The notes beneath the pieces are model-generated. The model was given only the letters and a program-made list of their open reading frames with translations, had not been told where the DNA came from and made no database searches. A stretch of 64,000 bases of DNA from Costus lasius (Eukaryota; Streptophyta; Magnoliopsida; Zingiberales; Costaceae): NCBI GenBank assembly GCA_027563935.2, contig CM050452.1:35693350-35757349 (forward strand). Reading direction: 5' to 3'. Below are positions 24,099-36,630 of the stretch, piece by piece. Made by a program: the position numbers and the translations under genes. Position 1 is the first letter of the stretch. Every line of letters starts with the position of its first letter.

Positions 24099-25771
24099 TG
24101 TTGGGGTATGCCCTTAAGGCTAATGTTTGAGGCCTTTGGGATGATTTCAGTATCATGTATAAACTATGTATAAGTTTATAAAGGCAATGGTTGTTATTCA
24201 AGTTGTTACATTATCTGCTGCTGTTATGTATACTTCTGAATAATGTCTCAATGGTGTTCAGCTTGGCTGACATTAGCATTGTCCTTAGTCGAGATATCTT
24301 GGTGAACATGAGACAGCCTTGATATGATTGAGACTAATATGTGTTCTAATCTTATAGGGTGCTTCGAGCATGGAATAAGATGTAGACACATAGGTGCATT
24401 GGATGTACTGGACAGACCCTACTTAGGATATTCAATTGTTTGTCACAATGTGAATAATCCTTATATGCAAGCAAGTGGCATATTTCCTCTGACTTGAGAT
24501 CGCTTGTGTTTCTAAATGATGATTGGCATTGTCTTGAGGTAATTCAATATCATTTGAAATATAATGGTTATAGATTATCTTGGATAATGAGCATGAGTCA
24601 TGTTAGGACACTAGTGATAGATATAGGATTGCCTCTCCTTGTTGGAGTGTGATGTTCTAAAGGGGCCCCCTGGATGAGATGATTGAGAAAGTGTATGGCC
24701 ATACCCAGATGACTATGTTCATCTGATCTAATCATTTTCATCATATTGGAATTACAGGCTTGACACGCTTGTCCAATGAGAACATCCAGTGGCAAAGGAA
24801 ACATGTATGTCAAGTGAATTGGATTCACACTTGTGCTATGGTTTGGGTGTAGTCTTGGAAGACTCTTTCCTTCATATCGGGAGACAGTGATGTGTTGCTA
24901 GATACCCCTCTCTGATCGTGATAACGTAAGTTATCGTTACCGACATTGAAGGAAACCCTTAGGGTCGCACAATTTGATGATATGGCTTACTTCTGTCAGA
25001 TCGTGTGGACTGAATGGTTTTGGTTCAGTTTAAAGGAGTTTAAACTCTGATTGGAAGTGAGATCTGGTTTGATCATGTTTGATTGATTAGGGCTTGAGAT
25101 CGGTAAGCTTCGATCGGGAGAATTGATGCTTGATCGATGAGATCAAGAGCATCAAGAGATGTGTGGTTAGATCTTGAGCCATCTGGTTCATATGAGATCT
25201 AGACCATGGCTTGGTTTGATTTGATCTTTGAACCAAATGCAATAGAACCGGTTCACATAAGTGAACGCATGGTTCAAAGTGAGAAGACGTTTTGGTTGGT
25301 TCGAAAACATGGGCGCATGGCTTGATGACTTTCTATTTTTGGAAGCCATAAGCGTTCCCACGTTGGATAACACCTCAACGCCTCCCTCTCTCTCGAATGA
25401 ATGCTTCTCCTCTCGTGTGTGTGTCGAGGCTCCACGAAAGAGAAGAGGTAGAGAGTTTTCGCTTAGCCAAGAAGAAGAACATCTCATCTTCTCCTACACG
25501 TTGAAGGACACCTTGGAACTTTGCTAGCACAAAGACGAAAAGGGAGTAGCCATCGTCACCTTGTGTGCGACTGCTTTGGAGGAGAGCCGCTCGCCCTCTA
25601 TATTCTTCCAAGTCGCCATCCAAATAATGGCCATGGTAACATCCTATCTTCTCATTGCAAGAACTAATAGTTGATCATATGTTCATGCCATCCGATCTTC
25701 ATGAAACCCTTGTTTTCGCCCATGAAAAAGTTTATATGCGCCTGAATTAGGGTTTCCCCCCCCCCCTTTCA
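24099..25771 (+). repeat. 5' LTR of element C
   Basis: 1673 bp from TGTTGGGG to CTTTCA, followed by the PBS. Carries hairpin GTTCAC/GTGAAC at 25251-25266 and ATG-GCC-ATG at 25627-25635 followed by GTAACA. A C-run of about 12 lies at 25756-25766. Confidence 0.92.
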
Positions 25772-27614
25772 AATTGGTATCAGAGCTAGTGTTTTGGCTT
25801 GATCCATATGATTGCTTATTTTGTGATCCATGCGGTTTAAAAGTAGATCTAAACATGACTTGCGCATGTTATAAATCATCATGCCAACATACATGCTAGA
25901 CATTGGATGTGTTTTGGTTTTTACTTAAGTTGCGCATGATATTTGTTTTGCGCATATTGAAGAGTTTTTATCAAACACTTATGATCTTGCGCGCCCCTCA
26001 CCTAGATCTCTAAAGCGCCTACTTGAAATACTTAGACGGGTTACTAGGGTTGAAGTCGTCAGTCTAGTCTGGACCCAACCGCCTGATCAGACCATCTGAC
26101 AGCCTAGATGGGTCGGCCAGATAGCACCTATGCGCACGCATACAGGTGGCTAGACTGCAGAAGGGCGTGTAGCGATGTTTGATTGAGGCGCCTAGTGAAC
26201 GATCATGATTAAGGCCCGGGGTCACACCCGCCTGCTAGAAATCATGTGGGACGTTCAGCCCTTAAGGCATGCATAGTTGACCACTAGGTCAACACAAGTC
26301 AGTTATGACTGGGTGCATGCAAGGGCAGTGGGTTTGACTTGGTCTGATGAGTGGATCCCTATTAATGGACCGTTGTAAGGTAGTAGGGCACACAAGGAAA
26401 TAAAATTGATGCCATGGGGTTTTTCAAAAATTTTATTTTCTGATTGGATCACATGTATGCTTATTTAACCTGATTGGGTGTCTATTTAATCTTATGTGGG
26501 CTGCCCTAATTTGTGTGCTGTGCTGGGGCCTGCGTGCCTGGAATTAATTGTAAATTTTTATTGTGATCTGTGTATCACACTTTAATTTATAATAATGTAC
26601 AATTGACCTGTGTGTCAATTCATGTCTAGATAGATTAAAATGTAATTTGATCAGACATGAGCACAGAGCACACATGACAGAAGCGCTTGCAGCAAGTGCC
26701 TTGACCAGGTGGGAGGTCTAGAGTTCGACTCTAGCATAGGCGCATGCTACCTGATGGGCGCATTTGAGCTGCAGAGAGGGCTTGGGCCCGGGCTGGGCCA
26801 GATAAAGTGCAAGAGACCCATAAAGAGCTCATGTGAAGACTTGTGTAAAACTAGGGTTTTTACTTAGGCTTTTATGGGCATTTACCACATAAGATCATTG
26901 TGCTTTCTATTTACTGTTTAAGAAATATTAGCACATGCTTGATTTATTCTTTTGCTATCACCATAGATATTGCATGATAGTAAGAAGATAAAATGGACCA
27001 TTAAAATCCAACGTCAAATATCAAGCACGAAAGCCTTCTGACGCGAAACTTCACTGTTCTGACTATCGTTGGGGCTGTGTTGTACCCACTCAGTGGGCAC
27101 GCCCATCTATCTTCAGACGATGTGTGATTACACCTGCGTGTTACAGAGAAGGGATTTATCGCTTCTCGTTGCTCAGCATAGCACGTGGTGGTCCAGGGAG
27201 TAGGTCGGGTCAGCTTGACCATGTAGGCTACATATTGAGTATATGTTAGCTATATGGAGGCAGCCATCTGTGGAATCAGAGACTGTGTTGTACCAACTCA
27301 GTTGGCACAGTCTGCTGGATTGCCCAGATGAAGGGGAATCGCACGGGTTAGCGATTGGCATGGATAGCCTACCAGTGATTAGTGCTTGAACTCTCTGTGC
27401 ATCTTATCTCGCCTGAGCGGGACGCGGAGACCAAGTATGAAATCTGGATCCCATCTCACTAAAAAGAGTTTTACTCTTTCGGACTGTTTTATTGGATTTT
27501 TCAGTCAGATAAAATAGTGAGAAAAGAATCATTCTTAAGTCCTGGATTGATTCTAACATGGATACTGACCTTGTTGTTCTTGCAATGTTGTAGATTTCTG
27601 CAGCAACGAACACC
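25772..27614 (+). other. 5' leader of element C with PBS and three hairpins
   Basis: PBS TGGTATCAGAGC at 25775-25786. Hairpins at 27085-27097, 27293-27305 and 27407-27422 match those of A, B and E. Branch-like CTGAC and acceptor with AG at 27592-27593 precede gag by 21 nt. No protein coding is seen in the remaining 1.8 kb. Confidence 0.65.
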
Positions 27615-28025
27615 ACAGGGCTCAATTTGCGATCCATACTGGAAAAGGAGAAGTTTGCTGGGCCAAACTTCTCAGACTGGTACAGACAGCTTAAGATTGT
27701 TCTTAAGGCTGAGAGGAAACTGTATGTCCTTGAGACGGCAATACCGGCTCAACCCGCAGCGAACGCCGCAAGGGCGGTTCGGGATGCTTATGAGAAGCAC
27801 GTCAGTGATAGTACGGATGTCGCTTGCCTTATGCTTGCGTCAATGACGCCAGAGCTCCAGCGTCAGCATGAGGATTTATCTACTATTGATATTATAGCAA
27901 ATCTCAAGATGCTGTATGCTGCACAGGCAAGGACTGAACGCTATAACTTGACGAAACTTTTCTTTCAGAGCAAACTGACTGAAGGGAGTCCAGTGGGAGC
28001 TCACGTACTCAAGATGATTGGGTAC
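27615..28025 (+). pseudogene. gag N-terminus of element C (first segment)
   Basis: Encodes the gag region beginning L-R-S-I-L-E-K-E-K-F and ending where D is inserted after K-M-I-G. The position of the usual start codon reads ACA instead of ATG, yet the frame stays open upstream to the acceptor at 27593. Continues at 46564 after D. Confidence 0.88.
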
Positions 28026-30090
28026 TGTTGGTGTATATGCCCTAGGACCTACTTTTGGTCCATCTTTGTACTACTTGACTCTGATATTAATATATATCTT
28101 TCTGGCATTGTCGTTATCATTGTTTGTCTACACCTGCGATTGTGTACTTACATGATAATGTCCCTGGAGACAGATTGGATCTGTGCTCGAACTATAGTCC
28201 CCAGTCGATGTACCTGAGTGGATATAGGACAACTCTGGTACTTGTGAGACTGGTATGTGGGCTGGTTAGGCACGTGGTGCTAACGCAGACACATGGGTAT
28301 ATCATTGGAAGATATACTGGATAGACCCGCTGTGAGGCTATGACTTGGTGTCATGAGTTATCCTCACAAGTGACAGGAGATGCATTGATCCCTTGACTTG
28401 AGGTCATTGGCCATTCTATATGGTTAGGGATATGCTTTGATGCAACCTAACACCTTGCCATAGTTGGGAGGTCATAACGGTTGTCATTGAGCATGTCACG
28501 ACCCATATGAGAAGGTCAATGGATAGACAAAGGATTTGCCCCTTCATGAATGAAGCTTGATATCCATGGAGCTCCTCTATGGTTCTATGACTGAAAGTGT
28601 ATGGCCATACCCAGGTGCGAACCTGATTTAGTCATAGCCATGTGATTGGGTGAAAACAAGTGGTGACACACTTGTCCAATCGGATATCAGTTCGGCAAAG
28701 AGACTGTAATGCATCTGTACCTAGTTGCGATGATGGGGATGTCGATGTCGATATCCATTCCGATGACTTGGGTAGTAGTGATGCACTGCTAGGTGCCACT
28801 CACTGCTTGTGGTGACATTTGGTCAGCACTGCCAACGTCAGAGGGACCTACAGGGTCGCACACCTAGATACTCGAGTTCTCGTATTGATCGGGAAGCCTT
28901 ATGATCGAGTTATTGGATAACTCGGATCTATTTGGGAGATTTCATCAGCGCCAATGGGCCTAATGAGATGGAAAAATGTTATTGGAGCCAAACTTCATTT
29001 TTGGCAGGTTGACCCGTATTTGACCATGGTTGGCCACATTTGAATTAGGGTTGCATTGGATTGGATCCAAGTGCTTAATCAACCCATGTAATGAAGTTTG
29101 GGCTAGCTCGTTATCCAATGAGGCCCGATAACAAGTTCTCATGAAGTGAGAAAAGGTTAAAAGGGTATAATGGGGACAAAACTTCTCCCCTAGGCGCCTA
29201 TGGGCATAATGGGGAGAAGTGGCGCAATTTGCTTCATTAGGAAGCTTTAGGCGCCTTGCCCCTCTACCTTGGATTGTATGCTTGCTTCTATGGCAAGTCT
29301 TGGGGCTGATATGGCTTGATAGACTTCTTTGGAAGGTCTCATGCGCATATGGATAATTAGGAGAGGTTTATGGTAAAGTCTTGGAGACTTTCCTTACCTC
29401 AAACCCTAATTACTCTCTCCCCTTTACCCTAGCCACCTACTCCTTTGAGAATTGCGCCCACACCCTATTATTGCTGCCCCCTCTTGCCTCTCTATATATA
29501 CATGGGTATATGCGAGAGCAAGAGATTGATTTTTGGCGTGAGCAAGAATTAGAAGGGTAAAGAGGGAGGCTTTGGCGAAAGTCTTCTCTTCCATCTTCAT
29601 CCTAGTCACAAGTCTCTTCTATCCTTCTTCTCTTGGAGCAAGGACGGATAGGACTTGGTGTCTTCACCCTCTTGCCTCTTATCTTGGCGCACCTTCTCTA
29701 GGAGTTGGCGCAAGTAAGGATGAGGAATTGAAGACATGGCGGCAACATCTCCATCTTTCTTCTTCATTGGCGCTTCTACTTTAGAAGTGGTGCAAGGGTT
29801 GAAGAAAGTGCACGAAGGCTTGGATCTTCTTCCCGAGGCTAGCACCGGGCGTGGAAGAAGAGGACTCGAGGCATCCGTGTGTGTGAGACTGCAGAGGGCG
29901 CACGCTTGGGCGCCTATCACGACATCGACCTCATCTTGCTCTGAGGTATTTTCTAACTCATCGTGTCGACCCCCTTGCATGCGATCTTCACTGGTTTTTG
30001 GGACCGGCCTGTTTCGGGGACATTCTTCCGCTGTGCAATGTATGTATGTGTCTCTGAAAAATTGTAAAATGTCCCCGGGGTTTCCCAACA
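28026..30090 (+). repeat. 5' LTR of element D
   Basis: 2065 bp. TATATATA at 29493-29500 is a likely promoter, about 1.47 kb into the LTR. The palindrome GTATGGCCATAC (28599-28610) and the block ending cagggtcgcaca are shared with family-1 LTRs. ORFs of 156 and 168 codons cross it on opposite strands without recognisable domains. Confidence 0.93.
29493..29500 (+). promoter_or_regulatory. Candidate TATA box of the D LTR
   Basis: TATATATA followed by acatgggtatatgcgag. The same box is present in the 3' LTR at 45961-45968. Position fits a U3/R border. Confidence 0.6.
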
Positions 30091-31757
30091 GTGGTATCAG
30101 AGGGACTTGCAAGACTCGAACGATGTTTTATGCTTTTTTTTCATGCTCACATGCCATATCTCTATTTTTGAAAAATAGCATAATGCATGGCAAACAATTT
30201 TTCTAAGTAGGAAAAATTAGGGTTTCTTGTTTCTATCATCCTCTCAATCTCTTTTGGATTTTTGGACTATTTTTCTTGTCTGATTTAAAGATCAAAGGCG
30301 CACGTAGTTTTGTCAAGTAGGACGGGCATTGTGTCTTCGGACTGGCCAAGTCTCTTGATCTGACAAAATTGCCAGCCGAAAGGATCTCTGAAATCATCTT
30401 GAAAAATAAATCGCAATTAACCAAAAGATTTGTGAGAAGAAGATGAGAAAAAGAGACTGGTTTTAATGAAAAAGTAAAATTTCAGATTTTATGTTTTTCA
30501 TGAGCATGTAGAATTGCATGAGTAAATACCTTGATTGTGCATGATGTTGTGGTCGTATGTCAAGCCCCCTAGCATGCCTATGATGTATCCTTGTGAGGCC
30601 TGCGTGCCGCTTTTCTTTTTGCTTTTAACTAAGAAGAAGATTAGGGTGGCGCATCTACTTGGAGCAAGGTGCATGCTTGCGCATCCTTGCCTGATGGCGC
30701 AACAAGCTTCAAAGGTGGCACATCCTTGCATAGGAGCGCAAGTTAGGGTTTGGCCGAGCCTTGTGCTTGTGTGCTATGCCTCTTGTGGCTTGCTAAATGG
30801 CGCACCTTCCTTGGAGGAAGACCATGGCATTGGCCGAACCTTGTGGGTGTACCCCTAGGGTTTGAGAGCTAAACCATGGGAGAATGACCTTAGAGCCAAC
30901 CTTGAAGATAGAGCTAGAGGTCGGCTAGGCTAGGTCTAATCTTGGGGCTTGAATCCTAGGTCAAGAGTTGAACCCCTTTTTGGCATGGATTGGTTCAATG
31001 TCTTGAATGGGCTATGATCACATCATCCTTTTATTGCTTTCTTTACAAAAGCTAAAGCATGCCTGTGATGTTTTATCGTTATGTTATCACCATAGGATTG
31101 CATGCCTGTAATGATAGACATAAGATAAAACTGAGATGATGAGACCTTAAACAAAAACCCTCAATTAAAATATCAAGTCTAGTAGCCTTCTAACGCGTAG
31201 CCCTCACTAAGTTATCGATCAGTGGAGTTGTGAACTGTTTCCCACCCTCGTGGGACACACCCACTTATCTTTAGAAAGTGCGTGGTGGCAATGGTTTCCC
31301 TAGTCCAGTTTTAACCTGGGCGTGCCTTCGCAAGGAAACTCGTTGGCCCTGGGCATAACGGTTAGGGATGGACTTGACTAGAAGTTCACATGTGCTGGGC
31401 ACATGGTGAAAGTCTAGAGGCATCATTGAGAGGTAAGGGTTTCATGTTGTATCCAGCCCTCGCTGGACATGAAATGCCTGGACTGTCTCAATAAGGGGAA
31501 TTGCTTGGAGCAATCGGCCGGCGCGCCCACCTTAGGAAACATGGGTCACTTTGTGCATCTCATCCCACCCTCGTGGGACGCGAAGCCCTGTGTGGAATGA
31601 GGATCTCATCTCACTAGGAAATCTTGGATTTCTCGATTGACTTTGTGGGTTGTCAATTCGATTAAAAATAGTGGGAGCCATGGTCATTTAAAAGGCAAGT
31701 CCAGTTTAAATGACTCGAAGTAGTACTAATCTGCTGTTTCTTGGTTGTTGTAGAACA
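30091..31757 (+). other. 5' leader of element D with PBS, three hairpins and acceptor
   Basis: PBS-like TGGTATCAGAGG at 30092-30103. Three hairpins with identical CCTC loops lie at 31240-31255 (TCCCAC/GTGGGA), 31452-31467 (TCCAGC/GCTGGA) and 31563-31578 (TCCCAC/GTGGGA). CTAAT and TTGTTGTAG (AG at 31752-31753) lie just before ATG-GCT-ATG at 31758. Confidence 0.6.
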
Positions 31758-34700
31758 ATGGCTATGAACAATAGCAGTTGGTCACTGCGATCTACCCTGG
31801 ATAAGTTGGTTGGATCCAACTTACTGGATTGGTATATGAACTTGAGAATCGTGCTCAAGCTCGAGAGGAAGCTTTATGTTCTTGAGCGTCTTATTCCTGA
31901 GCCACTTCCATGCTCAGCCTCAGCGGCTGAGAGGGATGCTTATGATAAGCATCAGGTTGATACTTTGGAGGTTGCTAACCAACATGTCACTTGAATTTAA
32001 AGGGTGATATGAATCGAAGAGTGCCTCTGAAATTATTTTAATCTAAGGCAGCTCTTTGATGAATTAGTTGAGCTCAATCCTGCTAAAGTTGATATTCAGT
32101 GTGTTGAGCCGAAAGGCTTGACCAAGGAACTGAAATTAAAGATGGATATGATCAGGAATAATAGGTGCTATTCATGTGGAGGGCCACCTCACATGTTGAA
32201 GGACATGTTGCAACTTCAGAATGAGGAGAAGAAAGGCAAGGCCTTGTCTTCATGCTCAGGTATTTATGTTACCGAAGTCAACCTTTCTACTCCTATGACA
32301 TGGGTATTGGATACCGCATGTGGAGTACAAATATGCAAAGGCTCAGAAAGGATAGATCGGTAAGGCCTAGAGAGATTGACCTACGGATAGGTAACAGGGC
32401 ACAAGTTGCTGCTGTTGCTGTAGGAGTTTTTCTCCCTGCCTTCTGGACTTCAGTTAAAGCTAGACAATTGCTATTATGTACCTTCCCTTACCAAAACATT
32501 GTATCCACTCCTTGCTTGGCAAAGAAAGGATTTAGGTTTGAAATAAAAGAGAACTTATGTTCTTTTTCTTTTGCAAACATGTTTTATGGGAAGGGTACTT
32601 TGTGCAATAGTCCGCATGTCTTGGACATGGTTAGCTCTATTTGTAACATAAATATTAAAAGGACCAAACTGAGTGGTTCAGTTGGTGCTTTCCTACGGCA
32701 TTGTCGATTAGCCCATATAAACAAGAATCGCATTCGACAACTCCATGAAAATGGGTTGCTAGATTCGAGTTCCTTGGAGGAACTTGATACATATGAGACT
32801 TGTTTATTAGGGAAAATGACAAAGACGCCCTTCACCAAGACTGGTGAGAGGGCAGGAGGTTTGTTGGATCTCATACATAGTGATGTGTGTGGGCTATTCA
32901 ATAAACAAGCCAAAGGAGGGTATAACTACTTCATCACATTTACTGATGATTTCAGTAGATATGGTTATGTCTACATGATGAGACATGAGTCTGAATCCTT
33001 TGAGAAACTTAAGGAGTTCAGACATGAAGTAGAGGACCAGCATGGTAGACCCTTTAAGGATCTTCGATCAGATCGTGATGGAGAGCACCTGAGCAGTGAA
33101 TTCTTTGACTATCTGAGTAAGTGTGGGATCCTATCCCAACTCACTCCTCCTAGAGCACCTCAGTAGAATGGTGTATCTGAAAGGAGAAATCGAACCTTGT
33201 TGGACATAGTTCGGTCTATGATGAGTCATGCAACTCTACCTCCCTCATTCTGGGGACATGTACTTGAAAAAGCTTCTCTAATACTGAATAATGTTCCATC
33301 TAAGAGTGTCTCAAAGATTCCATACGAGGTATGGAATGGGAGACGCCCTAATCTCACTTTTATCAGGATCTAGGGATGTGAGGCTTATGTTAAACGTCAG
33401 GATTCTAGCAAGCTAGAACCTAGATCTGATAAGTGTATGTTTGTGGGGTACCCTAAGGAGACTAAGGGTTACTACTTCTATATTCCCACCGAGAACAAAG
33501 TTTTTGTTGCTCGGAGTGCGGTCTTTCTAGAGAAAGAATTTCTCATGAAAGAAGTTAGTGGGAGGAAGTTTGACTTGGACGAGGTCCAAGTGCAACCACA
33601 AGACATAGAGATGGGAACCTGAGCCACCTGCACCGGTTGCTAGGCAGCCTGAGGCTCAGACAGAGGCCCCATGTAGGTCTGGGAGGTTTCGTCGTGCACC
33701 TGAGAGGTATGGGTCGCTGCCGACCCAACACGACGGGATCTTCATCATGGAGGATGAACCCAGGACTTATGATGAGGCGGTCAGTGGACCGGACTCCGAG
33801 AGATGGCTTGAGGCCATGCGATCCGAGATGGATTCCATGTCGGCTAACCAAGTCTGGGATTTGGTTGAGCTGCCTGATGGGGTAAAACCCATAGGGTGTA
33901 AATAGGTCTTCAAGAGGAAGACAGACATGGATGGCAAAATAGTTACTTATAAGGGTAGACTAGTGGCTAAAGGATTTAAACAAGTCCACGGGGTGGACTA
34001 TGATGAAACCTTCTCGCCAGTTGCCATGATCAAATCCATTCGGATTCTGCTTGCTATAGCTGCATATCATGACTATGAGATATGACAGATGGATGTGAAG
34101 ACAGTGTTCCTTAACGGGAAGCTAACTAAGGATGTGTATATGACACAACCTAATGACTTCATCCATCCTGCAGATACTAGTAAAGTCTGCAGGCTAAAGA
34201 AATCCATTTACGGATTAAAGCAAGCATCTCGAAGTTAGAATCTTCAGTTTGATGAAGCTGTGAGAGATTATAGCTTTATCAAAAGCGAAGATGACGCCTG
34301 TGTATACAGAAAATTCAGTGGGAGCCTGGTGACTTTTCTGGTCATGTATGTCGATGACATACTTCTCATCAGAAACGACATCCCTAGTCTTCAAGCTGTG
34401 AAGACATGGTTAGGGAAGTGTTTCGAGATGAAGGACTTAGGGGAGGCCGCCTATATTCTAGGCGTGAGGATCTACCGGGATAGATCCAAGAGGCTCTTGG
34501 CCCTTAGTCAGAGTACCCACATTGATAAGGTCCTGGAGAGGTTCAACTTGGTGCAATCCAAGAAGGGATACCTTCCAGTGAGACATGGCCTTACTCTCTC
34601 AAAGAACCAGTGTACCAACACAGAGCCTGAGAGAGATGACATGAGTCGAGTGCCCTATGCTTCTGCGGTGGGATCAATCATGTATGCAATGTTGTCTACT

Positions 34701-35081
34701 AGACCAGTTGTGGCTTATGCTGTGAGCATAACCAGCCGATCCAATCCTAGTTTACAGCACTGGGTGGCTGTAAAGAATATCCTTGAGTATCCTGAAAGGG
34801 ACTAAGGATTTATTCTATAAAGTCTACGGGGACAGGAAGAACTCAGTGTGCAGGGCTTCACTGATGAGTCGTTCCAGTCTGATCCTGACGACTTCAGATC
34901 GCAGACCAGCTATTAGTTTAAGATGGTTGGAGGTGCTGTATGCCGGAAGAGCTTCAAGCAATCCACCATAGCTAATTCTACAACCGAAGCTGAGTATGTG
35001 GTTGCTTCTGAGGCAGCCAATGAAGCCGTTTGGATCAGGAAGTTCTTTTCTGAACTTCAGGTGGTTCCAAGTGCAATGAAT
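31758..35081 (+). pseudogene. Decayed copia gag-pol of element D (first segment)
   Basis: Homologous to the E polyprotein but broken. Gag starts Met-Ala-Met and is shortened by a large internal loss. The zinc knuckle has lost its last Cys (H-M-L-K-D-M). Protease D-T-A-C-G, pre-integrase, integrase and RT (M-Y-V-D-D) are recognisable in pieces. Stops replace Trp codons at 33164-33166, 33371-33373, 33903-33905, 34083-34085 and 34236-34238, and frameshifts occur near 31992 and 34795. E is inserted in RNase H at 35081; the remainder is at 44229. Confidence 0.9.
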
Positions 35082-36202
35082 TGTTGGGGTATGCCCTTAA
35101 GGCTAATGTTTGAGGCCTTGGGATTGTATAAGTATCATGTAATAAACTCTTGAGTTTATAAAGGCATGGTTATTATTCAGGTTGTTACCTTGTCTGCTGT
35201 AATAAGTGTACTACTGAATAATGTCTCAAAGCTGTTCAGCTTGGCTGACATGCTATATGTCCTTAGTCGAGATATCTTGGTGAACTTGAGACAGCCTTGA
35301 TATGATTGAGACTAATATGTGTTCTAATCTTATAGGATGCTTCGAGCATGGAATAAGATGTAGACTCATGGGTACATTGGATGTACTGGACAGACCCTAC
35401 TAGGATATTCAGTTGTTTGTCACAATGTGAATATTCCTTGTATGCATCAAGTGGCACATGTCCTTTGACTTGAGATCACTTGTGTATCTAAATGATGAAT
35501 GTCATTATTTTGAGGTAGTTCAATATCATTTGAAAGATAATGATTATAGACTATCTTGGATAATGATCATGAGTCAGGTTAGGACACTAGTGATAGATAT
35601 AGGATTGCCGTCTCCTTGTTTAAGGAGTGTGATGTTCTAATGGGCCCCCCTAGATGAGATGATTGAGATAGTGTATGGCCATACCCAGGTGACTATGTTC
35701 ATCTGATCTAATCATGCTCATCATATTGGAGTTACAAGCTTGACAGGCTTGTCCAATAAGAACATCCAGTGGCAAAGGACACATGTATGCCTTGTGAAGA
35801 AGATTCACACTTGAGCTGTGATTTGGGAGTAGTCTTGGAAGACTCTTTCCTTTATATTGGGAGACAGTGATGTGTTGCTAGATACCCCTCACTGATCGTG
35901 ATAACGTGAGTTGTCGTTACCGACATTTAAAGGAAACCCTCAGGGTCGCACAATTTGATGATATGGCTTACTTGAGTCAGATCGTGTGGACTGAATTGTT
36001 TGGGTTCAGTTTAAAGGGATTTAATCTCTGATTGTAAGTGAGATCTGGTCTGATCATGTTTGATTGATTAGGGCTTGAGATCGGTAAGCTTCGATCGAGA
36101 GAGATGATGCTAGATCGGTGAGATCAGGAGCATCAAGAAATGAACGGTTGGATCTTGAACCTTTTGGGTTTATTGTGATCTAGACCATATGGCTTGGGTT
36201 AA

Positions 36203-36327
36203 TTGGTCTTGGACCAAACCAACATTGAACCGGCTCATGGATGAGCGCATGGTTCATGTGAGGTGAGTTAAGGGCTTGGTTCACTTAGCGTGAACGCTTA
36301 AGCCTTCAATACTTTCCATCTTTGGAA
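36203..36327 (+). promoter_or_regulatory. Hairpin cluster in the LTR leader (E copy)
   Basis: Four stems in 125 bp: TTGGTC/GACCAA (36203-36217); GAACC/GGTTC enclosing GCTCAT/ATGAGC (36227-36255); GTTCAC/GTGAAC (36279-36295); TTCCA/TGGAA with loop TCTT (36314-36327). Equivalent stems with different bases occur in other family-1 LTRs, which suggests that pairing itself is kept. Role unknown; RNA structure in the 5' leader is the likeliest reading. Confidence 0.55.
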
Positions 36328-36615
36328 TTCGGTTTCAAGTGGATTGTGTGTAACGCCTCCACATTAGTGTGGGAGGTTACTCACTTGTCGAATTCTCTTG
36401 TGAAGGTTTCTCCAATTCGGTGGAAGAAGCACGAGGACGAAAACAAGAGAAAGGAGTCTCGCCAAGCAAGATTTTCCCTCCCTTCCATACGGCAAAGAAC
36501 CTTGAAGCCTTGCTAGCACAAGGACGACAAGGTGTAGGCCAATTTCTTCTTGTGTGTGGCACACTTTGGAGGAGAACCCTATCGTTCTCTAGCTTCCAAG
36601 CCGAGTCCTATCCTC

Positions 36616-36630
36616 ATGGCAATGGTATGA
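36616..36630 (+). other. Putative LTR start codon and splice donor (E copy)
   Basis: ATG-GCA-ATG (36616-36624) followed directly by GTATGA (donor GT at 36625). The Ala codon varies synonymously (GCT, GCC, GCA) among copies, and the donor varies only within GTRNGN. With the acceptor at 38567 the intron would be 1943 nt and the frame continuous with gag. Confidence 0.5.

Noticed and set aside
29606..30206. Overlapping 168- and 156-codon ORFs on opposite strands of the D LTR
   Set aside because: They span the LTR end and PBS; the plus ORF has a stop in the 3' LTR copy and neither shows a domain.
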